Source: Clostridium omnivorum (lineage in GTDB: Bacteria; Bacillota; Clostridia; Clostridiales; Clostridiaceae). From it: 64,000 nt of DNA. The stretch lies in assembly GCF_026012015.1 (NCBI RefSeq), contig NZ_BRXR01000001.1, forward strand, positions 1,148,001 through 1,212,000, given 5' to 3'. Below are positions 37,019 through 48,150 of the stretch, piece after piece (the stretch's first letter is position 1; each line of letters starts with the position of its first letter). Below the pieces are notes generated by a model. The model was not told the origin of the DNA and made no database searches. It worked only from the letters and a program-made list of their open reading frames with translations. The position numbers were made by a program, and so were the translations under genes.

Positions 37019-37054
37019 TATTATACCATAAAACATTTGTATATAAATAGGAAC

Positions 37055-38482
37055 TTACTTTTTAAGTGCTGATTTCATAACTTGCCCAGCAATTTTTGCA
37101 GCAGCTATTCCTCCCTGACCACCGTCTTCTACAATAACAGCTACAGCTATCTGTGGATTGTCGTAAGGTGCAAAACCTATAAACCAGGAGTGAGGAATTG
37201 AATTAGGCTCATCATTATGATCCGCAGTCCCTGTTTTTCCTGCTACTTTTATTCCTGGAACCTCTGCATTTCCTCCAGTTCCATTTGTAACAACCGCTCT
37301 CATATAATCCTTCATAATAGCTGCATTATCCTTAGAAGTTACATTTGAAAGAATCTGAGGTTCTATGCTTCTTACTAGATTTCCCTTTGGATCAATAACT
37401 TCCTTAACTAAAGATGGTCTCATCATAACACCATCATTAGCAATTGTACTTGCTACAAGGGCCATTTCCATAGGAGTTGCCAAATCAGCTCCCTGTCCTA
37501 TAGCAGTTTGAGCTATATTTCCAGGTTCAGTCTTAGGAACTTTGGGAAATTTGCTGTTCTCAATAACTAATCCCTCTGAAGGGATATTTTTATTAAAATA
37601 AAACTTTTCAGCCGTTTCCTTAAGCTTATCATTTCCAAGCTCCATACCTATAGTTCCAAAAAAAGCATTACTTGACTCATAATATGCCTCCTTGAATCCT
37701 ATATTGCCAAGTACTTCTCCACCAAAATTATTTAAAGAGTACTTGTTATTAAAATATATCTTACCCTTATCTTCAAATCTTCTTGTGGTTATACCCTTTA
37801 TATTCTCTAAAGCACTTACTGAAGTAACAGTTTTAAAGGTTGATCCCGGAGGATAAAGTCCTGAAGTTGCTCTATTAAGTAACGGTCTATTGCTGCCTTC
37901 CTTATTTAAATCAGCCCAAGAATTAGCCAAATCATTAGGATCAAAAGAAGGCTTTGATACAAGTGCAAGAACTTCTCCTGTCTTTGGATTTAACGCCACC
38001 ACTGCACCTCTATTATCTCCCAGCATATCAAAGGCAGTCTTTTGAACATTATAATCCAAGGTTGTCTTTAAGTTCCTTCCTATCTTTTCTTCAGCCTTAC
38101 CCTTATTTTTTATATACTCTATTAAACTTTGGCTCTGTGCATGCATTAAATCTGGGTCATAGGTGTTTTCTAATCCAGTCATGCCGTATTTAATATCTAC
38201 GTATCCAAGGGCATGAGCAAACAGAGCACCACCTGTATACTCCCTTTTCTGAGTTTCTGTATTAACTCTATCACTCTTGGTTAGTGGCTTCATATTTCTA
38301 TCATAAATTGTACCTCTAAGAACCTCATTTCTAATTGCCCAAAGTCTTTTATTATACTGACTCTTAGCAATATCCTGAGCTTTAAAAAGTTCGAAATATG
38401 TTATGTAGGAAATTATACTTATAAAGCAAAGTAAAAATACTATCATAACCTTTTTTATATTAATTGATATATCATTTTCCAT
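37055..38482 (-). CDS. pbpA: Class B penicillin-binding protein (transpeptidase)
   Basis: 475 residues: one N-terminal membrane helix (about 11-33), a short dimerisation/pedestal region with GTIYDRN near residue 57, and a transpeptidase domain with STFK (SxxK) near residue 213, SSNAF (SxN) near 268 and KTGTAD near 415. It cross-links peptidoglycan outside the membrane. It lies directly after a RodA/FtsW-type polymerase gene (18 bp), the usual glycosyltransferase-transpeptidase pair. The short N-terminal part is closer to PbpA than to FtsI/SpoVD with PASTA domains. Confidence 0.93.
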   Translation of the reverse strand: MENDISINIKKVMIVFLLCFISIISYITYFELFKAQDIAKSQYNKRLWAIRNEVLRGTIYDRNMKPLTKSDRVNTETQKREYTGGALFAHALGYVDIKYGMTGLENTYDPDLMHAQSQSLIEYIKNKGKAEEKIGRNLKTTLDYNVQKTAFDMLGDNRGAVVALNPKTGEVLALVSKPSFDPNDLANSWADLNKEGSNRPLLNRATSGLYPPGSTFKTVTSVSALENIKGITTRRFEDKGKIYFNNKYSLNNFGGEVLGNIGFKEAYYESSNAFFGTIGMELGNDKLKETAEKFYFNKNIPSEGLVIENSKFPKVPKTEPGNIAQTAIGQGADLATPMEMALVASTIANDGVMMRPSLVKEVIDPKGNLVRSIEPQILSNVTSKDNAAIMKDYMRAVVTNGTGGNAEVPGIKVAGKTGTADHNDEPNSIPHSWFIGFAPYDNPQIAVAVIVEDGGQGGIAAAKIAGQVMKSALKK

Positions 38483-38500
38483 TACACTCTCTCCTTCCTG

Positions 38501-39697
38501 CTAAGCCTCAGATATCTTTTGAATTATACCTAAAGAAGCAAAGGTAATTAACATAGAGGTCCCTCCATAGCTTACGAGAGGTAAAGTAATTCCTGTTAAC
38601 GGAATAAGATTAACAACACCGCCGAGGATAACCAGTGCCTGTGAAGCTATAATTGCGCTATAGCCAACTGCTAAAAGCCTTGAGAATTTATCCTCTACAT
38701 ATATAGAAGCTCTCATACATCTGTAAAAAAGCAAGAAGTATATGATTATTATACCTAAACCCATTACTATTCCCAGTTCTTCGCATATAACTGTGAAAAT
38801 AAAGTCAGATATATTTACCGGAATATATTTGGGAAATCCATAGCCTAAGCCAGTTCCAAACATTCCTCCCCATGCAATAGCAATTAACGACTGAACAATT
38901 TGATAACTTTGATCAGTAGCATAAGGCCAAGGATTCTTCCATATCATAACTCTTAGCCTTACATGACCGAACAGCTTATAGCTTAAAAATGCACCTATTA
39001 TAAAGAGCACTAAAGCAGTAAGTACATATTTAAACTTTGAGGTAGATATATAAAGAATAGTAATAGAAAGTGCAAATATTATTAGCGCTGTACCAAGGTC
39101 CTTTTGAAGTACTACAAAACCTAGGCATACCATAACTACTATAGCAGGTTCAATTAAATCCTTAAAATCCTCATAATCTTTAAGTGCAGAAGCTAAATAT
39201 GCAGTAAGAAAGAGTTTTCCCATTTCAGAAGGTTGAAAGCTAAAGCTTCCAATAAAAACCCAGTTCTTAGATCCATATCTTGCACTACCTATAGCTAATG
39301 CCATTCCCATAAAAATTATGGTCATAACTAAATAAAAGTATTTATATTTTTCATACTTTTTTAAATCTGGAAGCATGACAACAATAATTATATAAGCTGC
39401 AACACCTAGTGCAAACCAAATAAGCTGCTTTACAGCTGTAGAAGGCTCCAATCTATATAGTGTCATAATTCCAATTACAGAAAGTATACTTGCAAAAATA
39501 AATATGTATTTATCCCCATCAGGATAAAATCTTCTTATTACAAAGTGAGAATAACCTATTAATACACAGATTATTGCTGCAAAAACTAAGGCCCCTTTAT
39601 CAAAGGGCTGCTTTAGAAGAGCCAAGTTTCCAAAACATACTAGACATAATAGATATGTGTACCTTAGAAGCTTCCTCTCATCTCTTACGCTATCCAC
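38501..39697 (-). CDS. SEDS-family peptidoglycan polymerase (FtsW/RodA/SpoVE)
   Basis: 398-residue membrane protein with about ten helices. It carries GSARYGSKNWVFIGSFSFQPSEMGKL and LQKDLGTALII, and near the C terminus FTVICEELG, then PLTGITLPLVSYGGTSML, all SEDS signatures. The family polymerises lipid II with a class B PBP partner, here the pbpA gene 18 bp downstream. The family member (elongation, division or sporulation) cannot be fixed by sequence alone; linkage to FHA and PbpA fits a RodA-like role. Confidence 0.92.
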   Translation of the reverse strand: MDSVRDERKLLRYTYLLCLVCFGNLALLKQPFDKGALVFAAIICVLIGYSHFVIRRFYPDGDKYIFIFASILSVIGIMTLYRLEPSTAVKQLIWFALGVAAYIIIVVMLPDLKKYEKYKYFYLVMTIIFMGMALAIGSARYGSKNWVFIGSFSFQPSEMGKLFLTAYLASALKDYEDFKDLIEPAIVVMVCLGFVVLQKDLGTALIIFALSITILYISTSKFKYVLTALVLFIIGAFLSYKLFGHVRLRVMIWKNPWPYATDQSYQIVQSLIAIAWGGMFGTGLGYGFPKYIPVNISDFIFTVICEELGIVMGLGIIIIYFLLFYRCMRASIYVEDKFSRLLAVGYSAIIASQALVILGGVVNLIPLTGITLPLVSYGGTSMLITFASLGIIQKISEA

Positions 39698-39705
39698 ATT
39701 ATCAC

Positions 39706-40149
39706 CTATCCTATTACTTTAAAGGCTGCGCTTCCTATTTCGATTTCATCCCCAACCTTTAATATGATTTTACCATCAATTCTTTCACCGTTTAATAAGG
39801 TTCCGTTAGTACTTCCCAAATCCTCAAGCATATAATCCGTATTCTTAATAAATACTCTTGCATGATGACCAGATACAAATTGATCATCCATCACAAGCAC
39901 ATTATTCTCTTTTCTTCCTATAGTCACTTCTCTGTTTATTGGAAGCACAGAACCTTTTTTTAGTATAGAGTTACGCCCTGGATCTAAAACCTCGAGTCCA
40001 AAAGCTTTTTTCCTTGTAACCTTTTTTCTTCCTCCATTTTTTATGTCCTTATACATAATCCTTAGAGCAAATAATATTATTATATATACTATCCCTATTA
40101 TTATAAATCTAAAAATCACTGTAAGTCTGCTGAAATCCACTAAATCCAC
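39706..40149 (-). CDS. Membrane-anchored FHA-domain protein
   Basis: 147 residues: one N-terminal membrane helix (about 12-30), a basic linker and an FHA domain (about 60-147) with TIGRKENN, VSGHHARV, EDLGSTNGT and a final VGDEIEIGS. FHA domains bind phosphothreonine, so it probably reads Ser/Thr kinase signals at the wall-synthesis site. No kinase gene is in the window. The order fha-rodA-pbpA recalls the fhaB-rodA-pbpA cluster of Actinobacteria. Its stop codon lies eight bases before the SEDS gene. Confidence 0.92.
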   Translation of the reverse strand: MDLVDFSRLTVIFRFIIIGIVYIIILFALRIMYKDIKNGGRKKVTRKKAFGLEVLDPGRNSILKKGSVLPINREVTIGRKENNVLVMDDQFVSGHHARVFIKNTDYMLEDLGSTNGTLLNGERIDGKIILKVGDEIEIGSAAFKVIG

Positions 40150-40217
40150 CTACCTTAAACCTATATTTTAAAATTAAAAAATTTTAATTAGCCTTTGATT
40201 CAAAATTGTAAATCGTC

Positions 40218-40258
40218 AACGTCAAAAGACTAGCATTAATTTTATATGCTAGTCTTTT
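40218..40258 (-). terminator. Terminator after uvrA
   Basis: A perfect 13-bp stem AAAAGACTAGCAT/ATGCTAGTCTTTT (40224-40258) with a nine-base loop lies four bases after the uvrA stop. The 3' U-tract is short (CTTTTG). Confidence 0.7.
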
Positions 40259-40262
40259 ATAA

Positions 40263-43085
40263 TTATAACATCTTTTTTAAATATTGTCCTGTATAAGAAT
40301 TTTCATTCACTGCAATTTGCTCAGGGGTACCTGTGCAAAGAATAGTTCCCCCATTATTGCCTCCTTCAGGACCTAAGTCAATAATATAATCAGCGGACTT
40401 TATCACATCAAGATTATGCTCAATAACTATTACAGTATTTCCACCATCTGTAAGTCTTTGAAGTATTGCTATAAGCCTGTTCACGTCATCTATATGAAGT
40501 CCTGTAGTAGGCTCATCTAGAATATAAAGTGTCTTTCCAGTACTTCTCTTTGAAAGCTCATAAGCGAGTTTAATTCTTTGAGCCTCTCCTCCAGATAGTT
40601 GTGTAGATGGCTGCCCAAGTCTTACATAACCTAAGCCCACATCCATAAGCGTTTGTAACTTATTCTTAATTCTAGGTACATTTTCAAAAAATACTATAGC
40701 TTCTTCTACAGTCATATTAAGAACTTCATCAATGTTTTTGCCCTTATATTTTACCTCCAACGTCTCTCTGTTGTACCTTTTTCCTTTACAAACCTCACAT
40801 GGCACATAAACATCAGACAAGAACTGCATCTCAATCTTTATAATGCCATCACCACTGCAGGCTTCACACCTTCCGCCTTTTACATTAAAGCTGAACCTTC
40901 CCGGCTTATAGCCCCTCATTCTGGACTCAGCTGTAGTAGAAAACACCTCTCTAATCAGGTCGAATACCCCAGTGTAAGTTGCAGGATTAGAACGAGGTGT
41001 TCTACCAATAGGACTTTGATCAATATCTATAATTTTATCGATATTTTCGACCCCTAAAATCTCCTTATGCCTTCCTGGATTATCCTTTGAGTTATTTAAT
41101 TTTTTATGGAGTCCCTTAAATAATATTTCATTAACAAGAGTACTCTTTCCAGATCCAGATACTCCAGTAACAGCGGTAAATACTCCTAATGGAAAGTCTA
41201 CAGTTATATTTTTAAGGTTATTTTCTTTAGCACCAGCTACGGTGATTACCTTACCTGTTACAGCTCTTCTTTCACTAGGGACCTCAATCTTCTTCTTTCC
41301 GCTCAAATACTGACCAGTAATAGACTCTTCACATTTTTTTATATCCTCTAGAGTACCTACTGCAACTACCTTTCCTCCATTTTCACCGGCCCCTGGTCCT
41401 ATATCTACAATAACATCAGAAGCTATCATAGTATCTTCATCGTGTTCAACAACAACAAGAGTATTTCCTAAATCCCTGAGATGCTTTAGTGTTGCTATAA
41501 GCTTGTCATTGTCCCTTTGGTGAAGTCCTATGCTAGGTTCATCCAATATATACAGTACTCCTACAAGGCTTGAACCTATTTGCGTAGCAAGTCTTATTCT
41601 TTGTGCTTCTCCCCCAGATAAAGTTCCTGCATTTCTTGCCAAATTAAGATAATCAAGACCTACATCTACTAAAAACTTTAATCTGCTTTTTATTTCCTTT
41701 AATATTTGATTACTGATTATAACATCCTTCTCTGAAAGCTTTAAGCCCTCAATAAAATCTAATTCTTCTTTAATGGCTAACCTGCAAAAATCACTTATAT
41801 TTTTACCCCCAACTGTTACTGCAAGCGCTTCAGGTTTAAGCCTATCGCCCTTACACTTAGGACATGGAGAATTACTCATATAGTTTTCTATTTCATTCTT
41901 TATATAATCTGAATTACTTTCAAAGTACCTTCTCTTTAAATTGTTTATTACACCTTCAAAAGCATGATTAAACTCACCAGTCCCTGACTCTCTCTCATAT
42001 CTAACCTTTACCTTATGTCCATTAGTACCATAAAGTAAAATATCCACAATTTCCTTTGGCAGCTCACATATAGGTGTATCTAAACTAAACTTATATTCCT
42101 TTGATAAGGCCTTTAAAACACTGTAAGTCCAAGAATCTTCTTTGCCGCTGGTGCCACTCCAAGGTACAATAGCTCCTTCAGCTATACTTTTGTTTTTATC
42201 AGGTATAACCAAGTCTTCATCTATTTCCATAAGTGTTCCTAGTCCATCACAGCTATCGCACTTACCAAAAGGAGAATTAAAAGAAAACAGTCTTGGAGCA
42301 AGCTCATCTATGCTTATTCCACAATCTGCACAGGCAAATTTTTCGCTAAATAGAATGTCCTCTCCACCAATAACATTCACTATAACTAGTCCTTCAGCTT
42401 GAGTAAGTGCAGTTTCTAGTGAATCTGAAAGTCTGCTTCTTATATCATCTTTTATAACAAGTCTGTCTACAACAGCTTCTATATTGTGCTTTATATTTTT
42501 TTCCAGCTTAATTTCTTCATCAGCAAGCTCTATTATTTCTCCATCGATTCTAGCTCTAACAAAGCCATTCTTCTTTATATTATCAAGAACCTTAACATGC
42601 TCTCCTTTTCGTCCTCTTATTATAGGTGCAAGGATCTGTATCTTTGTTCTTTCAGGCAGTTCTATAATTCTATCCACCATTTGATCTATTGTCTGCTGCT
42701 TTATTTCCTTACCGCACTTTGGACAATGTGGTACTCCTATTCTGGCATATAGAAGTCTTAAGTAATCATATATCTCAGTTACAGTTCCTACCGTGGAACG
42801 TGGATTTCTGCTGGTGGTCTTTTGGTCGATAGATATAGCTGGCGACAAACCCTCTATATATTCTACATCAGGTTTATTCATTTGGCCTAAGAACTGTCTT
42901 GCATAAGCAGAAAGTGATTCTACATATCTTCTTTGTCCTTCTGCATAAAGCGTATCAAAAGCTAAAGAAGACTTACCAGAACCTGAAAGGCCAGTGAATA
43001 CTACAAATTTATCTCTTGGAATCTCTAAATCTACATTTTTTAAATTGTGCACCTTTGCACCCTTAATTATAATTTTATCTTTCAT
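40263..43085 (-). CDS. uvrA: Excinuclease ABC subunit A
   Basis: DNA-damage recognition ATPase of nucleotide excision repair, 940 residues. It has two ABC modules with Walker A motifs GLSGSGKSS near residue 31 and GVSGSGKST near 640, and signature [12 protein letters not shown] and [12 protein letters not shown]. Zinc-binding Cys pairs appear in CPKCGKE, CADCG with CDSC, CPKCKGD, and CEACSGDG with CEVCKG. All modules look intact. It lies 16 bp after uvrB, so uvrB-uvrA forms one operon. A LexA-type operator was not found by eye upstream. Confidence 0.97.
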   Translation of the reverse strand: MKDKIIIKGAKVHNLKNVDLEIPRDKFVVFTGLSGSGKSSLAFDTLYAEGQRRYVESLSAYARQFLGQMNKPDVEYIEGLSPAISIDQKTTSRNPRSTVGTVTEIYDYLRLLYARIGVPHCPKCGKEIKQQTIDQMVDRIIELPERTKIQILAPIIRGRKGEHVKVLDNIKKNGFVRARIDGEIIELADEEIKLEKNIKHNIEAVVDRLVIKDDIRSRLSDSLETALTQAEGLVIVNVIGGEDILFSEKFACADCGISIDELAPRLFSFNSPFGKCDSCDGLGTLMEIDEDLVIPDKNKSIAEGAIVPWSGTSGKEDSWTYSVLKALSKEYKFSLDTPICELPKEIVDILLYGTNGHKVKVRYERESGTGEFNHAFEGVINNLKRRYFESNSDYIKNEIENYMSNSPCPKCKGDRLKPEALAVTVGGKNISDFCRLAIKEELDFIEGLKLSEKDVIISNQILKEIKSRLKFLVDVGLDYLNLARNAGTLSGGEAQRIRLATQIGSSLVGVLYILDEPSIGLHQRDNDKLIATLKHLRDLGNTLVVVEHDEDTMIASDVIVDIGPGAGENGGKVVAVGTLEDIKKCEESITGQYLSGKKKIEVPSERRAVTGKVITVAGAKENNLKNITVDFPLGVFTAVTGVSGSGKSTLVNEILFKGLHKKLNNSKDNPGRHKEILGVENIDKIIDIDQSPIGRTPRSNPATYTGVFDLIREVFSTTAESRMRGYKPGRFSFNVKGGRCEACSGDGIIKIEMQFLSDVYVPCEVCKGKRYNRETLEVKYKGKNIDEVLNMTVEEAIVFFENVPRIKNKLQTLMDVGLGYVRLGQPSTQLSGGEAQRIKLAYELSKRSTGKTLYILDEPTTGLHIDDVNRLIAILQRLTDGGNTVIVIEHNLDVIKSADYIIDLGPEGGNNGGTILCTGTPEQIAVNENSYTGQYLKKML

Positions 43086-43101
43086 GCATTTCTTCCTTTC
43101 A

Positions 43102-45084
43102 CTACTTTGTCTTCTGCTTTTTAAGCTTGAAGATTATATCTCTAAGCTGTGCTGCTCTTTCAAATTGAAGATCTTTTGCTGCCAGCTTCATTTCACTCTC
43201 GTATTTTTCTATGAGTTTATCAATATTTTCATTATTACCTTGAACTGCTTCTTCTAGACTGTTATATTCTGCATTTTCTTCTGCAACTGTAGATATTTCA
43301 ATTAGTTCTCTTATTTCCTTCATAATAGTCTTAGGTACAATACCCATTTTTTCATTATATTCCATCTGCAGCTTTCTTCTTCTATTAGTCTCACTAATAG
43401 CAGCCTCCATAGACCTTGTAATATTATCAGCATACATTATAACTTTACTCTCGGAGTTTCTTGCAGCTCTACCAATGGTCTGAATAAGTGAGGTCTCTGA
43501 TCTTAAAAAGCCCTCTTTATCCGCATCTAGAATGGCCACCATTGCTACTTCTGGAATATCTAAGCCTTCTCTTAAAAGGTTTATACCAACAAGCACATCA
43601 AATTCACCCTTCCTAAGATCTCTTATAATCTTAGTTCTCTCAAGGGTGTCAATGTCTGAGTGCATATAGTTGATCTTTACATTCATCTCTTTAAAATACT
43701 TTGTTAGATCCTCAGCCATTTTCTTGGTTAGTGTAGTAACAAGCACTCTAAACCCTCTATCTATAGTTTCATTTATTCTAGCATAAAGGTCATCAATCTG
43801 TCCCTTTACAGGCTTAATTACTATTTCCGGGTCCAGCAGCCCTGTAGGCCTTATAATCTGTTCCGCTACAACTTTAGAATGCTCTAATTCATAAGCTGCA
43901 GGTGTAGCACTTACAAATAAAACCTGGTTCATCTTTTGTTCAAACTCTGAAAACTTTAGAGGTCTGTTATCAAATGCACAAGGTAGTCTAAAACCATACT
44001 CTATTAAGCTTTCTTTTCTTGATCTATCGCCGCCATACATTGCTCTTACTTGAGGCAGTGTAACATGGCTTTCATCAATAAAGATCATAAAATCATCTGG
44101 AAAGTAATCAAGTAAAGTCTTAGGTGGAGTATTTGGTGCTCTGCCATCAAGTACTCTTGAGTAGTTTTCTATGCCGCTGCAATATCCAACTTCTCTTATC
44201 ATTTCTATGTCAAAGTTTGTTCTCTGCTTTAACCTCTGAGCTTCCAGAAGCTTATCTTGAGCAGTAAGCTCCTTAAGTCTGTCTTCAAGCTCAAGTTCTA
44301 TTTGCTTTATTGCAACTTCCAGCCTATCCCTTGAGGTAGCAAAGTGGGAAGCTGGGAATATAGATACATGCTTTAGTGAATTAATTATTTCTCCAGTTAA
44401 TGAATCAAATTCCCTTATCCTATCTATTTCATCACCAAAGAATTCTACTCTAATAGCCTTACTTGTTGATGATGCCGGAAAAATATCTATTACATCCCCT
44501 CTAACTCTAAAGGTTCCTCTCACAAAATTGATTTCATTTCTCTCATACTGAATTTCAACTAGTTTTTTTATCACTTCGTCCCTGTCTTTAACCATACCTT
44601 CTCTTAAAGATATAGTAAGGTTTTTATATTCTTCTGGGTTACCTAGACCATATATGCAGGATACTGAAGCAACAATTATAACATCCCTTCTCTCAAATAG
44701 CGCAGATGTAGCAGAGTGTCTAAGCTTATCTATCTCATCATTTATAGATGCATCTTTTTCTATAAAGGTATCAGTCTGAGCAACATATGCCTCAGGTTGA
44801 TAGTAATCATAGTAAGATACAAAATATTCCACACTATTTTCAGGAAAGAACTCTCTAAATTCGGAACAAAGCTGCGCAGCCAAGGTTTTATTATGCGCAA
44901 GTATTAAAGTTGGCTTTTGAACTCTCTCAATAACATTAGCCATAGTGAAGGTCTTTCCTGAACCTGTTACCCCTAAAAGTGTCTGAAATTTATCTCCTTT
45001 ATTTATAGACTCAACCAATTTGTCGATGGCTTGTGGTTGGTCTCCCGTAGGTTTAAATTTTGAATGTATCTTAAATTCGCCCAT
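43102..45084 (-). CDS. uvrB: Excinuclease ABC subunit B
   Basis: Helicase-like damage-verification subunit, 660 residues. Walker A is [10 protein letters not shown] near residue 38, the beta-hairpin region reads [21 protein letters not shown], the DEAD-like box is FIDESH, and motif VI is QTIGRAARN. The UvrC-binding UVR domain lies at the C terminus (about 620-655, with [11 protein letters not shown]). ATG follows AGGAGGGA. The upstream gap (45085-45343) carries the terminator of the preceding gene and a short GGGGACGG repeat. Confidence 0.97.
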   Translation of the reverse strand: MGEFKIHSKFKPTGDQPQAIDKLVESINKGDKFQTLLGVTGSGKTFTMANVIERVQKPTLILAHNKTLAAQLCSEFREFFPENSVEYFVSYYDYYQPEAYVAQTDTFIEKDASINDEIDKLRHSATSALFERRDVIIVASVSCIYGLGNPEEYKNLTISLREGMVKDRDEVIKKLVEIQYERNEINFVRGTFRVRGDVIDIFPASSTSKAIRVEFFGDEIDRIREFDSLTGEIINSLKHVSIFPASHFATSRDRLEVAIKQIELELEDRLKELTAQDKLLEAQRLKQRTNFDIEMIREVGYCSGIENYSRVLDGRAPNTPPKTLLDYFPDDFMIFIDESHVTLPQVRAMYGGDRSRKESLIEYGFRLPCAFDNRPLKFSEFEQKMNQVLFVSATPAAYELEHSKVVAEQIIRPTGLLDPEIVIKPVKGQIDDLYARINETIDRGFRVLVTTLTKKMAEDLTKYFKEMNVKINYMHSDIDTLERTKIIRDLRKGEFDVLVGINLLREGLDIPEVAMVAILDADKEGFLRSETSLIQTIGRAARNSESKVIMYADNITRSMEAAISETNRRRKLQMEYNEKMGIVPKTIMKEIRELIEISTVAEENAEYNSLEEAVQGNNENIDKLIEKYESEMKLAAKDLQFERAAQLRDIIFKLKKQKTK

Positions 45085-45287
45085 ATTCCCTCCTGAATTC
45101 CTTATATTATGCTAAATTCCAATATCCCATAAGATGTTTATGTCATATATTACTTAATGTACAATCGATAGTAATTATTGAACATTTGTTCGCTATATTA
45201 ATTTTATACTTTCCTATTATTACTGTCAATAATTCTAATAGAATTGTATTAAAATTTCTATAGTAGATTTAAGGGGATTTTTAAATA

Positions 45288-45314
45288 GGGTTCCAAACAA
45301 ACCGTCCCCGTAGC
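45288..45314. repeat. Short GGGGACGG-type intergenic repeat
   Basis: On the minus strand the sequence runs TACGGGGACGGTTTG then TTTGGAACCC. It resembles the GTGCCACGGGGACG units at 59405-59543. It is inserted between a terminator and the uvrB promoter region. Confidence 0.45.
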
Positions 45315-45345
45315 AAAAAAATAAAAGCAGAAAACCTCTGCTTTT
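45314..45345 (-). terminator. Terminator of the ftsEX-ctpA-PDZ block
   Basis: Stem AAAAGCAGA/TCTGCTTTT (45323-45345) overlaps the last codon of the PDZ protein and is followed on the minus strand by ATTTTTTTG. Confidence 0.8.
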
Positions 45346-46714
45346 ACTCCTGACTGCTATTATTATCGTCCTTATTATTATCATCTTTATTGTTATCACT
45401 ATTATCTTTCATTTTATTTAGAATGTCTCTAAACTTTGATTCTTCAAGTTTTACGATAGTACTCTCACTTGGAATATTTTTAGGCACAAATACTATTCCA
45501 AGCCTTTTGTTAGAATTAAGTTTATTGTACTCAACATCTTTTATTTCTTTTTTAGCATTTTTAAGTTTAAAGGATATAAAATTACTACCTTCCTTGGATG
45601 CATTGAGAATATCCTGCTCGTTCTCTATTTTCCTGCCATTAACATCTATTAGTAGATCTCCACTCCTTATTCCCATCTCTTCTGCAGGTGAGCTAGGTGC
45701 TACTTCTAATACCATAATACCTTCATCAGAACTAACATATTTTGGTTTACCTGATACCTCAAGGTATCTAGTATAGTACAGCATTAATTCGTGAGCTACA
45801 GGAGCAAATATTAGAACTAACGCTTTATAGAAAATTCCATATACAGACACTTGAGCTAATAGAAATAATGCAATACTATAAATTATAAGTGCTGTCCCTG
45901 AAACAAAAGTTTTTTCTTTTTTACTTCTAGTAAAAGTAATGCTGTTGTATCCAATTACCCCATAAAAGGCAAATAATCCAAGAGCTGCATCTTTAACAAG
46001 CGAAATTGGAGAAGTTCCTTTAAGAAGCGGCCACCAATTTGGAGTTGCCACTTGCTCAGTAAGTCCAACGCTTCCAGTTTTATGAACTATAAAAAACAAT
46101 GCTATTGGAAGAGCCCAGTATCTTTTAAGGGCAAATCCACCTATAATTTTGTTATCTCTATTCGTAAACACAGGTAAAGCTCCTCTGCTGCCATCAACCA
46201 TAACTAGTATTCCTTCTACCAAATGGAGCACTGCAACCATAGTCATTAGAGAGGTTATATCTATATTAAGTACATTTATATTAGCCATATCTATAGTATT
46301 TCCAGCAATATTTATACTTGTACCAGCATAGCTTTTTGCTATTATATCTAAAATTAAACTTATAGCTCCCAGCAGAGCACCTGAATAGGCAAAACAAATG
46401 AACTTTGGATTCCATAACATAAAGAAAATTGAAATTAAAAAAATTAAATATATGGCGGAATTTTCACTAAAAGCCACTCCAAGATATGATAGTATAATGC
46501 TTCCAATGGCTCCTGCAAAAATACCAATAACAATTTGAGAAACAGTAAGTTCCAAAGGCGAATTCATACCCTCTCCAATTATCATCTTTTGCATAGTTAC
46601 TGTTTTCCTATTTTGACTATGTAGTATAAACGCTAAAATAATTAATATTAAAACAAGCTCTGGGTCAGTTATTGCATACGCCACAGATCTTAGGGTGTAT
46701 ATCAAAATGTCCAT
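45344..46714 (-). CDS. Polytopic PDZ-domain protein, MinJ-like topology
   Basis: 456 residues: about eight hydrophobic segments up to residue 320, a single PDZ domain at about 335-430 (VLEVAPSSPAEEMGIRSGDLLIDVNGRKI) and a low-complexity Asp/Asn/Lys tail. In B. subtilis the gene for MinJ, a membrane PDZ protein that bridges DivIVA and MinCD, lies in the same neighbourhood (ftsE-ftsX, ctpB, minJ, uvrB-uvrA). Topology and synteny make MinJ homology a reasonable guess; I cannot confirm it by sequence. Its 100-bp gap from ctpA contains a hairpin. Confidence 0.75.
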   Translation of the reverse strand: MDILIYTLRSVAYAITDPELVLILIILAFILHSQNRKTVTMQKMIIGEGMNSPLELTVSQIVIGIFAGAIGSIILSYLGVAFSENSAIYLIFLISIFFMLWNPKFICFAYSGALLGAISLILDIIAKSYAGTSINIAGNTIDMANINVLNIDITSLMTMVAVLHLVEGILVMVDGSRGALPVFTNRDNKIIGGFALKRYWALPIALFFIVHKTGSVGLTEQVATPNWWPLLKGTSPISLVKDAALGLFAFYGVIGYNSITFTRSKKEKTFVSGTALIIYSIALFLLAQVSVYGIFYKALVLIFAPVAHELMLYYTRYLEVSGKPKYVSSDEGIMVLEVAPSSPAEEMGIRSGDLLIDVNGRKIENEQDILNASKEGSNFISFKLKNAKKEIKDVEYNKLNSNKRLGIVFVPKNIPSESTIVKLEESKFRDILNKMKDNSDNNKDDNNKDDNNSSQE

Positions 46715-46748
46715 TAAAAAAAAGTTCTCCTCTCAACAGTAATATTAT

Positions 46749-46788
46749 GGCATATACAAATTACGAACTTCCATAATTCATATATGCC
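46749..46788. other. Hairpin between ctpA and the PDZ gene
   Basis: GGCATATA at 46749 pairs with TATATGCC ending 46788, with an inner AATTA/TAATT pairing. There is no T-tract, so it is more likely a processing or read-through element than a strong terminator. Confidence 0.4.
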
Positions 46789-46816
46789 TAATATACACTA
46801 CAAATTGTATCTTAGT

Positions 46817-48016
46817 CTATTTCATTTTATCTTTTATTACTTCTATTGCTTTATTAAATTGAGGATCTAAGCTTCTATCGTACTTTTCAGCAACGCTCTT
46901 AGGTAATTCTACTTCTATATCCGGCTTTATTCCTGTACCGTGAATGTTCTCTCCATTTGGTGTATAATACTTTGATATTGTAACTTTAAGAGCTGTTCCA
47001 TTTCCAGTGTCTAGGATAGTTTGAACTACACCCTTACCAAAAGTTTTCTTTCCTATTAGTGTACCTAACTTATAATCCCTTACTGCACCTGATACTATTT
47101 CTGAAGCACTAGCAGTACCTTCATCTGTAAGTACCACTAAAGGAAGATTTATAGCCGCTCCACCTTTAGAATCATACTTTTTCTCATTCTTATATTTATC
47201 AATTGTTGATACTATTGTTTTTCCCTTAGGAATGAAATTAGATACTACATCTACACATTCATTAAGAAGTCCACCTGGGTTTCCCCTTAAATCAAGCACT
47301 AATCCCTTCATACCTTTACCTTGAAGTTCTTTAAGCTTTTTATTAAAGTTTTTAGCTGTATTTTCATCAAACATGGATATTCTTATATATCCTATATTAT
47401 TTTGGAGCATTTCACCTGTTACAGTTACCATTTCGATCTGTTCTCTATTAACCTTTACATCAAAATCGCCTTTTCCATCTCTAGTCAAGGTCAAGCTAAC
47501 TGAAGTACCCTTTTCTCCCTTCATCATGCCCACTGCCTTTTCTAAATCCTGTCCTGTAACATCTACTCCATTTACCTTGTCGATTACGTCTCCAGCAAGA
47601 ATTCCAGCTTTTTTAGCAGGTGAATCTTCAAAAGGAGCTATTACAACTATCTTATTGTCCTTTACTCCAACCTGTAATCCTAGTCCTGTATATGTACCTT
47701 CAGTTTGAGTGTTAAAAGAGTCAAACTCTTTTTTATTCATAAACACTGTATACGGATCTTGGAGAGCACTGGTCATTCCCTTTATTGCTCCTTCAACAAG
47801 TGCATTGTCATCTATTTTTCCATCATAATATTTGTATAGCTGATTTCTAACCATAAACATCTTTTCAAATTTAGAAATATCACTATATTGCTCCCCACCT
47901 ATAGCTTTTCCGTTTGGAAGTACGAAAGAAAGCTTACTGCTAGCATAAAAAGTTAGCCCATTTGTAATTATTAGTGCTGCAACTGTTCCAATTATCCACT
48001 TCTTCTTGCTTGTCAT
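46817..48016 (-). CDS. ctpA: Carboxy-terminal processing serine protease (CtpA/CtpB, S41)
   Basis: 399 residues: N-terminal membrane anchor (about 8-28), PDZ domain (about 95-180, GLGLQVGVKDNKIVVIAPFEDSPA) and S41 protease core. GNPGGLLNE precedes the catalytic Ser in DEGTASASEIV near residue 305, and the Lys lies in GKKTFGKGVVQ near 330. The protease acts outside the membrane. Start: AGGAGG lies six bases before the ATG at 48016, while the GTG at 48022 touches it directly, so the ATG is preferred. In B. subtilis CtpB acts in sporulation signalling; here the division-gene context is equally informative. Confidence 0.93.
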   Translation of the reverse strand: MTSKKKWIIGTVAALIITNGLTFYASSKLSFVLPNGKAIGGEQYSDISKFEKMFMVRNQLYKYYDGKIDDNALVEGAIKGMTSALQDPYTVFMNKKEFDSFNTQTEGTYTGLGLQVGVKDNKIVVIAPFEDSPAKKAGILAGDVIDKVNGVDVTGQDLEKAVGMMKGEKGTSVSLTLTRDGKGDFDVKVNREQIEMVTVTGEMLQNNIGYIRISMFDENTAKNFNKKLKELQGKGMKGLVLDLRGNPGGLLNECVDVVSNFIPKGKTIVSTIDKYKNEKKYDSKGGAAINLPLVVLTDEGTASASEIVSGAVRDYKLGTLIGKKTFGKGVVQTILDTGNGTALKVTISKYYTPNGENIHGTGIKPDIEVELPKSVAEKYDRSLDPQFNKAIEVIKDKMK

Positions 48017-48094
48017 TTTCACCCTCCTGAATTTCTTATTCCATATATAAACACCCTACTTATATATATTTATATAAATACTACATAATTATAA

Positions 48095-48138
48095 CATTAA
48101 AAAAAATAAATTTGCAAAAACAATTGCAAATTTATTTT
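48095..48138 (-). terminator. Terminator after the M23 hydrolase gene
   Basis: A 13-bp stem AAAATAAATTTGC/GCAAATTTATTTT (48103-48138) with a ten-base loop is followed on the minus strand by a T-tract of six to eight bases. It lies 13 bases past the stop codon, ahead of ctpA. Confidence 0.7.
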
Positions 48139-48150
48139 GAACAATCTATT

